Shown one piece after another: positions 29,476-37,929 of a stretch of 64,000 bases of DNA; the stretch's first letter is position 1; every line of letters starts with the position of its first letter. The notes under the pieces are model-generated. The model did not search any database. It saw nothing but the letters and a program-made list of their open reading frames with translations, and was not told the origin of the DNA. Source of the DNA: Buchnera aphidicola (Kaburagia rhusicola ensigallis) (lineage in GTDB: Bacteria > Pseudomonadota > Gammaproteobacteria > Enterobacterales > Enterobacteriaceae); contig CP140040.1 in NCBI GenBank assembly GCA_039830025.1, positions 200,001-264,000 on the forward strand. Reading direction: 5' to 3'. Both the position numbers and the translations under genes were made by a program.

Positions 29476-30396
29476 TCAATTAGCTGATTGTAAAATTTTT
29501 AAAACTAATAATTTTAAGGATATTCCAGCATTCTTGGCAGCTATAGGCATTAAACTATTTTTAGTCATGCCAGGACACGTATTCATTTCTAATAGCCAAA
29601 ATTTCTCAGAACGATCCATGATTAAATCGATTCTTCCCCATCCTATGCATCCAAGAGTATTCCAAGCTATTTTTATTATTTTATTCAATTCTATTTCTTT
29701 ATTTCTTTTTAATCCACTTGGACAAAAATATTTTGTTTTTTTAGACATATATTTAGATTCGTAATCGTAAAAGTCGTTGTTTGAAGATATACGAATGGAT
29801 GGGAGGATTTTGTCTTCTAAAATTCCGACAGAATATTCTGATCCGCGTATAAATTTTTCTATGAGTATGTTGTTGTCATATTGAAATGCTATTTTGCATG
29901 CATGATATAAACACTGATATGAGTAAACTAGTGATATTCCAATACTAGATCCTTCAGTGTTAGGTTTAACAATTACAGGGAATCCTAACATAAGGATTTT
30001 TTTTCTAAAGTCTTTTTCAATCATGGTTTGAAATTTTTTAATATTAATAAAATAACAAGGAACTACAGGTAAATTAGCACCTTTCCATAGTAATTTGGTT
30101 TTTATTTTATCAATTGAAATTGCTGATGGTAAAATTTTGCTTCCTGTGTATGAAATTTTTAGATGAGTTAATAATCCTTGTATAGTTCCATCTTCACCTT
30201 CTTTTCCGTGAAGAGCAATAAATGCTTTTTTAAATCCCTGATTTGGCAATTGCGTAATAGGAAAATATTTTGTATCTATGGGATACGCGTTTATTTTAGA
30301 TTTAAATAGGTATTTTAATATATTTTTTCCAGATAATAAGGATATATTTCTCTCTTTCGATGTACCACCAAACAATACGGCTACTTTTTCAATCAT
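29476..30396 (-). CDS. ddlB: D-alanine--D-alanine ligase B
   Basis: 306 residues, the E. coli length. Joins two D-alanines with ATP to make the dipeptide added by MurF. VLFGGTSKERNISL near the N-terminus, ALHGKEGEDGTIQGL, PVIVKPNTEGSSIGIS in the ATP-grasp core, and RIDLIMDRSEKFWLLEMNTCPGMT with the metal ligands at the end are intact. Five bases separate it from murC and 19 from ftsQ. Confidence 0.96.
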   Translation of the reverse strand: MIEKVAVLFGGTSKERNISLLSGKNILKYLFKSKINAYPIDTKYFPITQLPNQGFKKAFIALHGKEGEDGTIQGLLTHLKISYTGSKILPSAISIDKIKTKLLWKGANLPVVPCYFINIKKFQTMIEKDFRKKILMLGFPVIVKPNTEGSSIGISLVYSYQCLYHACKIAFQYDNNILIEKFIRGSEYSVGILEDKILPSIRISSNNDFYDYESKYMSKKTKYFCPSGLKRNKEIELNKIIKIAWNTLGCIGWGRIDLIMDRSEKFWLLEMNTCPGMTKNSLMPIAAKNAGISLKLLVLKILQSAN

Positions 30397-30401
30397 AATA
30401 A

Positions 30402-31838
30402 TTATTTCTTTTTTATTTTTTTAAGTTTTTTAATAACGTAATTTTCTATTATAATATGTATATTTCCGGCTCCTTGTATTAAGAGCACGTTATTTTCTGA
30501 TAGTTTTTCAACTAATGTTTTAAATATTTCATTATAATTAGATATTAATGTTACTGATGTTTTTTTACATTTTTGTAGTGCGTTATACAAATCAAAACTA
30601 TCTGATCCTGAGATGGGATTTTCGTTAGCTGAGTAAACGTTTAAAAGCAATAATTCATCGATTTTAAGTAGTACTTTTTTAAATTGTTCAAATAGATAAT
30701 AAGTTCTTGTGTATCTGTGAGGTTGAAAAATCATCATTAATTTTTTATTTGGCCATCCTGATTTAACAGTGTTAATGCTAGCTAAAATTTCGTTAGGATG
30801 ATGTCCATAATCTTGAATAATAGTAATGATATTATGTTTTTTAGATGCATTATATGCTAAAAATTTTCCACATAGTTCGAATCTTTGCTTAACTCCTTTG
30901 AAAGTTTTTAGTGATTTGAGAATATTAATGTCACTAATATTTTTTTGAGTAGCAACTGCTATTGCTGCTGCTGCATTGAGAGCATTATGTTTTCCAGGTA
31001 TATTCAAAGTTACATTTAAATTAAGTTGATGTTTTCTAACTATTTTAAAATAACTAGAGAATTTTTTTTGTGTGTACTTTTTTATTCGTATGTCAGATTT
31101 TATGTGAAATCCATAAGTAATAACATTACAACGTATTAATGGAATGATTTTTCTTATATTTTTATCGTCAAAACACACGATTGCTGTTCCGTTAAATGGA
31201 ATATTTTGAACAAATTTAATAAACGCTAGTTTAATATTATTAAATTTTTTGCAATAATTGTCTAGATGGTCATTGTCAATGTTTGTTACTACAGCAACAA
31301 TTGGTCGTAAATATAAAAAAGAAGCATCACTTTCGTCTGCTTCTACAATGTAATAAGGGCTTTTCCCTAATCTAGTATTACTATTTATTTCTTTTACGAG
31401 TCCTCCATTAATGAGAGTGGGATCTAGATTGCTTTTAAAGAATATACTAAAAATGATTGCAGAAGTAGTAGTTTTTCCATGCGTGCCAGATACCGCTATT
31501 CCATGTTTGTATCGTATTATCTCTGCTAGAACTTTGCCTCTTTTTATAATAGGAATATTTAAACTTTTAGCTTGAACAATTTCAGGGTTATATGGTGAAA
31601 TAGCACTTGATATTACTATTATGTTTGCATTTTTAATATTACATTTAGAATGATTAAAAAATATTTTAGCACCTAATTTTTGTAATTTTTTGGTAATATC
31701 ACTGGATGTCAAATCAGAACCGCTTATTATATAGCCGTTTTTTAGTAATGTTTCGGCTATTCCACTCATACCTATACCACCTATTCCGATAAAATGAATA
31801 TGATTTGTTTTGGTGTTAAGAAAATTTAGCTGTTTCAT
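30402..31838 (-). CDS. murC: UDP-MurNAc--L-alanine ligase
   Basis: 478 residues (E. coli 491). First amino-acid-adding Mur ligase. N-terminal Rossmann loop HFIGIGGIGMSGIAETL, P-loop AVSGTHGKTTTSAII near residue 115, EADESDASFL, NIDNDHLDNY, the ligase motif IPGKHNALNAAAAIAVA, and FQPHRYTRT in the C-terminal domain. Only in-frame homopolymers of eight or fewer are in the gene, so unlike murD and murE it reads through without a break. It is followed by ddlB. Confidence 0.96.
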   Translation of the reverse strand: MKQLNFLNTKTNHIHFIGIGGIGMSGIAETLLKNGYIISGSDLTSSDITKKLQKLGAKIFFNHSKCNIKNANIIVISSAISPYNPEIVQAKSLNIPIIKRGKVLAEIIRYKHGIAVSGTHGKTTTSAIIFSIFFKSNLDPTLINGGLVKEINSNTRLGKSPYYIVEADESDASFLYLRPIVAVVTNIDNDHLDNYCKKFNNIKLAFIKFVQNIPFNGTAIVCFDDKNIRKIIPLIRCNVITYGFHIKSDIRIKKYTQKKFSSYFKIVRKHQLNLNVTLNIPGKHNALNAAAAIAVATQKNISDINILKSLKTFKGVKQRFELCGKFLAYNASKKHNIITIIQDYGHHPNEILASINTVKSGWPNKKLMMIFQPHRYTRTYYLFEQFKKVLLKIDELLLLNVYSANENPISGSDSFDLYNALQKCKKTSVTLISNYNEIFKTLVEKLSENNVLLIQGAGNIHIIIENYVIKKLKKIKKK

Positions 31839-31905
31839 TTTACTATTCTATAACGGTATTATATAAAATTGTTTTTTAATTTTTTAATAAAAATGAACAT
31901 GATGT

Positions 31906-32967
31906 TTAGTGCATGCGCATTGTACTTTCAATTATATCAATAATTTTTGTGACAGGGTTAATTTTTGATGAAGAATATAATTTTTTTGCCATAATAGTTA
32001 TTTTATCTCGATCTATTTCGCTTAATATATTAATTATTTTATTAGTACTCAGTAGATCTTGTTCTACTATTATAGCTCCTCCTTGTAATTGTAGTGGATA
32101 AGCATTCCAATATTGATGTTTGTCTTTGTGGGGAAAAGGAATAAATATAGCTGGAAGTCCAATGTACTTCAGTTCGCTTACTGTAAGAGCACCGGAGCGA
32201 CAAATAGTTAGATCAGCCCAGTTATATGCTTCTGCTATATTTTCGATGAAAGAAGTCATTTTATATGGATATAATTTAAATTTCTTATAATGGTTTATTG
32301 TAAATTGTTTATTTTTTGTTCCAACTTGGTGCCAAATTATGATTTTTTTCTTTAATTTATATGCTATTTCAGGTAAAATAGAGTTAAGTATTTGAGCTCC
32401 TTGACTTCCTCCAATAACTAATATTCTAAGTGGACCTATTCTATTTTTAAAACGACAAGTAGGGTTGGGTAGATTTATAATTTCTTTTCTTAATGGATTA
32501 CCTACTGTAATGGCATGTGGCTTTGTTTCTGGAAACGCCTGCATGATTTTAGTTGAAAATCGAGATAATATTTTGTTAGATAGTCCCATAACTCTATTTT
32601 GTTCATGAATTAATAGTGGCATTCTAAAAAAAATAGACATTAAACCACCGGGAAGAGATATATATCCTCCCATTCCTAGTATTACGTTGGGTTTTAATTG
32701 TTTTATAATTGTCGTAGTTTTGTAGCAGGAATTTAACAGTTGAAAAAAAAACTTTATCATGCTAAAAATATTTCTTTTAATTGCATTTATATTAATAAAT
32801 TTAATAGGAATGTGATTCTTTGGAATAATTTTAGCTTCAATACGATTAGGTGTTCCTATCCAAAATACATCCCATCCTTTTTTTATTAATTCATCAGCAA
32901 TTATTAGTCCAGGTAGAATATGTCCGCAAGTACCACCTGCCATAATTATTATCGTTTTTTTCCTCAT
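31906..32967 (-). CDS. murG: UDP-GlcNAc transferase MurG
   Basis: 353 residues (E. coli 355). Adds GlcNAc to lipid I, giving lipid II at the inner face of the membrane. The N-terminal loop reads MAGGTCGHILPGL; the family motif is GGTGGH, so Gly14 is replaced by Cys while His16 is kept. The second glycine loop VIGGSQGAQILNS and C-terminal CRSGALTVSELKYIGLPAIFIPFPHKDKHQYWNA are typical. The start shares one base with the ftsW stop (TAATG), indicating translational coupling. Confidence 0.95.
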   Translation of the reverse strand: MRKKTIIIMAGGTCGHILPGLIIADELIKKGWDVFWIGTPNRIEAKIIPKNHIPIKFININAIKRNIFSMIKFFFQLLNSCYKTTTIIKQLKPNVILGMGGYISLPGGLMSIFFRMPLLIHEQNRVMGLSNKILSRFSTKIMQAFPETKPHAITVGNPLRKEIINLPNPTCRFKNRIGPLRILVIGGSQGAQILNSILPEIAYKLKKKIIIWHQVGTKNKQFTINHYKKFKLYPYKMTSFIENIAEAYNWADLTICRSGALTVSELKYIGLPAIFIPFPHKDKHQYWNAYPLQLQGGAIIVEQDLLSTNKIINILSEIDRDKITIMAKKLYSSSKINPVTKIIDIIESTMRMH

Positions 32968-34151
32968 TACAAACCTTGATAAAATTTATTTTTTATGCGT
33001 GTTTCAAAGTCTATACGTAATAATATAGAAATAGCAATAGAAATAATTAGTAAACTGGATCCACCATAGCTAATGAGTGGCAATGTTAATCCTTTTGTTG
33101 GTAATATTCCCACAGCAGTACCTATGTTAATTAACGTCTGAGATACTAGCCATATCCCAATTGAAAAAGCAAAATAACCAGAAAAACAATCATTATTTTT
33201 TAATGCGTTTTTTCCGATATTTATTGCCTTAAAAGAAATAAACAGTATCATAGATAATATGACACAAACTCCACAATATCCTAATTCTTCTCCAATAATT
33301 GAGAAAATAAAATCAGTATGTGCTTCAGGCAAATATTCTAATTTTTGAATAGAATGTCCTAAACCTACTCCAAAAAAATTTCCTCTACCTAAAGCCATTA
33401 ATGATTGTGTGAGTTGATAACCTTTTCCAAATGGATCTTTCCAGGGATTCCAAAATGATAATATTCGTTCGCTACGATAAGGCGTAATCATTATTAATAG
33501 AATAGTTATGATAATCCCTAAAAATATAATAGGTATAAATTTCCAAATTTGAACCCCTGAAATAAATAATAAAGATAATATAGTTATGAAATATATAGCT
33601 ACTGTTCCTAAATCAGGTTCTGTTAATAATAATATCGATATAATACTTATTATTCCTAAAGGCTTTAAAAAACTCCAAAAACTATTCATGATTTCATAAC
33701 GTTTTTGTGATAGGTAATTTGATAAATAGCAAAAAACAGTAAGTTTAGATAGTTCTCCGGGCTGTATATGTATGAAACTTATTTTTATCCATCTAAAAGA
33801 ACCATTAATAGGAGTACTTATTATTAACACGAGCAGCAACATAATGATAGAAGTTAAAAGCATTTTTGTGCTATACATTTTCCAAAATATGATAGGAGTT
33901 TTAAGAAATATTTTAGTTAAAAAAAGAATTAATATTAAATATATTATTTCTTTTTTCGTAAAAAATAATACATCTCCATATATATGACTAGCTATTGGTA
34001 TAGAAGCAGAAGTTACCATAATTAATCCAATTAATAGTAAACTTATAGTGCACCATACTAATTTAGAATCATATAATTGTGGCTTGTAATGCATTTTATT
34101 GTTTGTTAAGATGTTTTTTATTTTATTTAATAATAAATGCTTTATTTTCAT
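32967..34151 (-). CDS. ftsW: Lipid II polymerase / division protein FtsW
   Basis: 394 residues (E. coli 414). SEDS-family polytopic protein, peptidoglycan glycosyltransferase of the divisome working with FtsI. About ten hydrophobic segments are visible. INGSFRWIKI, QPGELSKLTV, EPDLGTVAIYF, PYRSERILSFWNPWKDPFGKGYQLTQSLMALG, EAHTDFIFSIIGEELG and LPLISYGGSSLL are SEDS signatures. It overlaps murD by four bases (ATGA) and murG by one, tight coupling as in E. coli. Confidence 0.96.
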   Translation of the reverse strand: MKIKHLLLNKIKNILTNNKMHYKPQLYDSKLVWCTISLLLIGLIMVTSASIPIASHIYGDVLFFTKKEIIYLILILFLTKIFLKTPIIFWKMYSTKMLLTSIIMLLLVLIISTPINGSFRWIKISFIHIQPGELSKLTVFCYLSNYLSQKRYEIMNSFWSFLKPLGIISIISILLLTEPDLGTVAIYFITILSLLFISGVQIWKFIPIIFLGIIITILLIMITPYRSERILSFWNPWKDPFGKGYQLTQSLMALGRGNFFGVGLGHSIQKLEYLPEAHTDFIFSIIGEELGYCGVCVILSMILFISFKAINIGKNALKNNDCFSGYFAFSIGIWLVSQTLINIGTAVGILPTKGLTLPLISYGGSSLLIISIAISILLRIDFETRIKNKFYQGL

Positions 34152-35478
34152 GAATATAGTTCTTCTATTAACTTTACAAAAGTATTACCACGTTCTTCAA
34201 AATTAGAAAATTGATCTAAACTACTACAAGAAGGAGATAATAATACTACATCACCAGGTTTCACTATTTTTTTTATAAAATATATTACGTTTGTCAGTGT
34301 ATTGAAACATATTGATTTTTTTGGATATAATGAGAAAAGTATTTTTTTGCTTCTTCCGTAACAATAAATAATTATTTTTTCATCTTTTAAATAAGGTTTT
34401 AATAAAGAAAAATTGGCTAATTTCCCATCTCCTCCCAATATTAATCTTATTTTTCCTTTTACATAAGGTAAAATATTATTTATAGCTGATTTCGTACTTC
34501 CAATATTCGTAGATTTAGAATCGTTAATCCACGTTATGTTGTTTTTTTGATATGTTAGTTGAAATCTATGAGGTAATCCTAAAAATTTTTTTAATGCTAC
34601 TAAGCTAGTTTGAATATTAACTTTTAAAATGTGAACTATTGATAAAGCAGATAGTGCATTAATGTAATTATGTTGACCTGATATTAGCAATTTATCAGTA
34701 TTCAACAATTTTTCTTTTTTATAGCATAACCACACATTACAATTGTTTCTATATAGATTATACTCTCCTTTATTAATTCCAAATGTAACATTAGGTTGCT
34801 TTTTAATGCTCGGATTAAATGATAAATGATCGTCTAAGTTTAAAATAGATACTTCGGCTTGATTATATATTTTTAACTTATGTTTTGCATATTCAGTAAT
34901 ACCTAGCGGATATCGATCCATATGATCTGAACTGATGTTGAGTACAGTAGCAACTTTTGCTTTCAAATTCAAAGTAGTTTCTAATTGGAAACTAGATAAT
35001 TCTAATATGTATAGTTCTGAGGGATAATTAAGTATGTTTAATGCAGGAATCCCTATATTACCACCTACGCATACTTTAAATCCAGCTAGTTGTAGTATAT
35101 TTCTTACCATCATGGTTACTGTACTTTTTCCATTTGAACCAGTAATGGCTATTATTGGAGTTTTAGTTTCTCTAACAAATAATTCGATATCTCCAATAAT
35201 TTCAATTTTGTTTTTTTTGGCATACATTAGCGCTGGATGAAATAATTGTATACCAGGACTTGTAATGATTAAATCGGATTCTTGAATCCATGGATAATGT
35301 ATTGAGCCCACGTGATATTGTATATTTTTCAAACATTGTACATTATGAATGTATTTTGGACTTTTGTTGAAGTCCATAATTTTAGGATAAATGTTCCGTG
35401 ATATAAAAAAATGTAGACAAGATATACCTGTTAATCCCATTCCAAATATTAGTATTTTTTTTTATAATAATTATACAT
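34148..35478 (-). CDS. murD: UDP-MurNAc-Ala--D-Glu ligase, frame broken at poly(A)
   Basis: Adds D-glutamate in peptidoglycan precursor synthesis. The uninterrupted frame from 35440 lacks the first Rossmann strand. Upstream in the same frame lie KKILIFG codons and then a stop; in the next frame ATG at 35478, with AAGG before it and two bases after the mraY stop, reads MYNYYKKK. One extra A in the A9 tract at 35455-35463 joins them into MYNYYKKKILIFGMGLTG, matching E. coli MADYQGKNVVIIGLGLTG and giving about 443 residues (E. coli 438). The rest is intact: TGSNGKSTVT P-loop, DHMDRY, SGQHNYINALSAL, and LLSPSCSSLDQF. Either transcriptional slippage, an atypical start such as ATA, or truncation must apply. 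Confidence 0.88.
35455..35463 (-). repeat. Frame-shifting A9 tract in murD
   Basis: Nine T on the plus strand, A9 in the murD message. Codons before it fit the murD N-terminus in one frame and codons after it in another; 10 A would restore the frame. Candidate RNA-polymerase slippage site. Confidence 0.75.
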
Positions 35479-35480
35479 TT

Positions 35481-36560
35481 TTAATTGACCTTAAATATGA
35501 AAGAACATCCTAACAACACGAATACTAAAGATATAATCCAAAATCTTACTGCTATTCTTGGTTCTGGATAACCTTTTAATTCGTAATGATGATGAATAGG
35601 AGTCATTTTGAACATTCTTTTTTTCTTTAACTTAAAGTATGTCACTTGAATTATGACTGACGTAGTTTCAAGTATAAAAATTCCACTCATAATGAAAAAT
35701 ATTATTTCTTGGTGTAGTAATATTGCTATTATTCCAATTACTCCTCCTAAAGATAGAGATCCTATATCGCCCATAAATATTTGTGCTGGATAGGTATTAA
35801 ACCATAAAAATCCTAATCCTGATCCTATAATGGCTGAGCAAAGAACAGTTAGCTCTTCTGCGCTAGGAATATATACGATATTCAAGTGTGTTGAGTAATA
35901 TGAATTTCCAGAAATAAATGATAGTAAATACAATCCTACAGTTATTGAGATGACAGGAACAATGGCTAACCCGTCTAACCCGTCTGTTAAGTTTACAGCG
36001 TTACTAGAACCTATCAATATAACATATGATAAAAATATATATGCTATACCTATGTTTATAACAACATTTTCTTGGATAGGACATATTAATTGAATTATAA
36101 AATTATTGTTATTATTATGATACATTAAGGTAATAACAAGAATAGTAATTATGGATAGAAAAAAGAACTTCCATCGAGGTTGTAAACCCGTGGATGTGTT
36201 GAAGTAAATTTTTTTATAATCATCTATAAATCCTACTACACCAAATCCTATTAAAATCATTAGTGCATACCATATATATATGTTTGATAAATTAGACCAT
36301 AATAAAGTAGATACAATGATAGAAGATAATATAAGTACCCCTCCCATAGTAGGCGTACATTTTTTGTTAATATGTATTTTAGGCCCATTACTTCGAATAG
36401 TTTGGTATATTTGGTGTTTGTTTAAAAATTTGATTAGGTGCGATCCTACTATTAGAGAAAAAAATAGTGATGTTAGTAAACTAATAATAGAACGATAAAC
36501 TAAATATGATGTCTTATTAAAATTTATATGAAAATAGCATTTAATGATGAATTCGATCAT
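35481..36560 (-). CDS. mraY: Phospho-MurNAc-pentapeptide transferase MraY
   Basis: 359 residues (E. coli 360). Polytopic membrane enzyme making lipid I from undecaprenyl phosphate. GFIDDYKK holds the catalytic aspartate pair; NAVNLTDGLDGLAI, GFLWFNTYPAQIFMGDIGSLSLGG and MTPIHHHYELKG are the other signatures. A TTG at 36575 extends the frame, but ATG 36560 follows GAGGAATATAATT with ideal spacing and gives the E. coli length, so it is chosen; it overlaps the murF 3' end by 20 bases. Undecaprenyl phosphate would come from UppS, also in this window. Confidence 0.96.
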   Translation of the reverse strand: MIEFIIKCYFHINFNKTSYLVYRSIISLLTSLFFSLIVGSHLIKFLNKHQIYQTIRSNGPKIHINKKCTPTMGGVLILSSIIVSTLLWSNLSNIYIWYALMILIGFGVVGFIDDYKKIYFNTSTGLQPRWKFFFLSIITILVITLMYHNNNNNFIIQLICPIQENVVINIGIAYIFLSYVILIGSSNAVNLTDGLDGLAIVPVISITVGLYLLSFISGNSYYSTHLNIVYIPSAEELTVLCSAIIGSGLGFLWFNTYPAQIFMGDIGSLSLGGVIGIIAILLHQEIIFFIMSGIFILETTSVIIQVTYFKLKKKRMFKMTPIHHHYELKGYPEPRIAVRFWIISLVFVLLGCSFIFKVN

Positions 36561-37929
36561 AATTATATTCCTCAACTAATTTGTTTACTACTCTTTCTAG
36601 ATTTTCGCTTCTAGATCCTTTGATCAAAATTGTGATCTTTTCATATATAAAAATTTTTTTAGTTAAATCTTTAATTAATGCATTAACATTAGTATAATGA
36701 TTTCCTTTTTTACTATTAATACTGATAGATTTACTTAATTTTCCCACGCTCATAACTTCGTTTACGTCAGATATATAAATGGCATTACCAATTATTTTAT
36801 GATACATAATACTCATTTTTCCTAATTCAGACATATCACCAGATACAAAAATTTTATATCCAGGCATGTTTTCTAATACTTTAATTGCTACAATCATTGA
36901 TGCAACATTAGCGTTATAAGTATCGTTTATAATAGTTTTATATTGGCTTAGTGTAATAGTTTCTAATCTACCTGAGAGTATTGGAATTTTAGATAATCCC
37001 AGTTGAATGAATTGAAGCGGAATGTTTAATGCTGTTGCTATAGCGGCTGCAGCTAGAGCATTAGAAATACTATGAAATCCAAGTAAAGGTAAATTAATAT
37101 TTATAACTCCATTTGGAGAATGTAGAATAAAAGACGAACCTGTATTACTAATAACGATGTTACTTGCAAAAAGTTGGCTTTTTTTTTTTATTGAAAACCA
37201 AATAATGTTTTGATTTTTTATACTTTTTTTCCATCTTGACCAATGATGACTATCAGCATTAAATATAGCTGTACCAGTTTCAGGTAATGTACAAAGAATT
37301 TCTTGCTTTGATTTAGAAATTCCTAATAAAGATTTAAATCCATTTAAATGCGAATAATAAATATTGTTTATTAATACAATATTAGGATTGGTTAATTGTG
37401 TTGCATATAAAATTTCTTTAGGATGATTAGCCCCGATTTCAATCACAGCGTATTTATATGATAGATCAAGGTTTAGTAGAGTTAATGGCACTCCAATATT
37501 ATTGTTAAAATTCTTAAAGGTAGATAAAGTTTTTCCATAACATTGCAAGATAGAAGTAGTAATTTCTTTTACAGATGTTTTTCCGGAAGATCCAGTTAAT
37601 GCTATGATGCTAGCATTGCTTTTTTGTCTAATCCAGAATGCTATCTTTCCTAAGGCTGAAGTGGTATTTTGCACAATTATTTGTGGTAAATTGATATCAA
37701 GTTTATTTTCTAACACTACTGCTTTAGCTCCTTTTTTTATTGCTTCATAAACGAAATCATGTGCATTGAAATTTTTTCCAATCAAAGCGATAAATAAACA
37801 CCCTGGAGTAATTGTTCTTGAATCAGTACTTATGACGTGAAAAATTAGGTTATTTATTTTTACATTATTTTTGTTAAAAAAGTAACCTTTTGTGATACGA
37901 CATACTTGATAAAAAGATATTGGTATCAT
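36541..37929 (-). CDS. murF: UDP-MurNAc-tripeptide--D-Ala-D-Ala ligase
   Basis: 462 residues (E. coli 452). Adds the D-Ala-D-Ala made by DdlB. Mur N-domain DSRTITPGCLFIALIG, P-loop ALTGSSGKTSVKEI near residue 115, NFNNNIGVPLTLL, EIGANHPKEI, and NDTYNANVASM. It contains an A11 tract (37179-37189), longer than those that break murD and murE but in frame here (SIKKKSQ). Slippage should therefore spoil a fraction of its messages. It overlaps murE by 56 bases, an unusual amount, discussed under findings. Confidence 0.95.
   Translation of the reverse strand: MIPISFYQVCRITKGYFFNKNNVKINNLIFHVISTDSRTITPGCLFIALIGKNFNAHDFVYEAIKKGAKAVVLENKLDINLPQIIVQNTTSALGKIAFWIRQKSNASIIALTGSSGKTSVKEITTSILQCYGKTLSTFKNFNNNIGVPLTLLNLDLSYKYAVIEIGANHPKEILYATQLTNPNIVLINNIYYSHLNGFKSLLGISKSKQEILCTLPETGTAIFNADSHHWSRWKKSIKNQNIIWFSIKKKSQLFASNIVISNTGSSFILHSPNGVININLPLLGFHSISNALAAAAIATALNIPLQFIQLGLSKIPILSGRLETITLSQYKTIINDTYNANVASMIVAIKVLENMPGYKIFVSGDMSELGKMSIMYHKIIGNAIYISDVNEVMSVGKLSKSISINSKKGNHYTNVNALIKDLTKKIFIYEKITILIKGSRSENLERVVNKLVEEYNYDRIHH
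37179..37189 (-). repeat. In-frame A11 tract in murF
   Basis: Eleven T on the plus strand; the murF frame runs through it as ATA AAA AAA AAA AGC. One of the longest homopolymers inside a gene in this window; slippage would produce out-of-frame messages. Confidence 0.8.
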
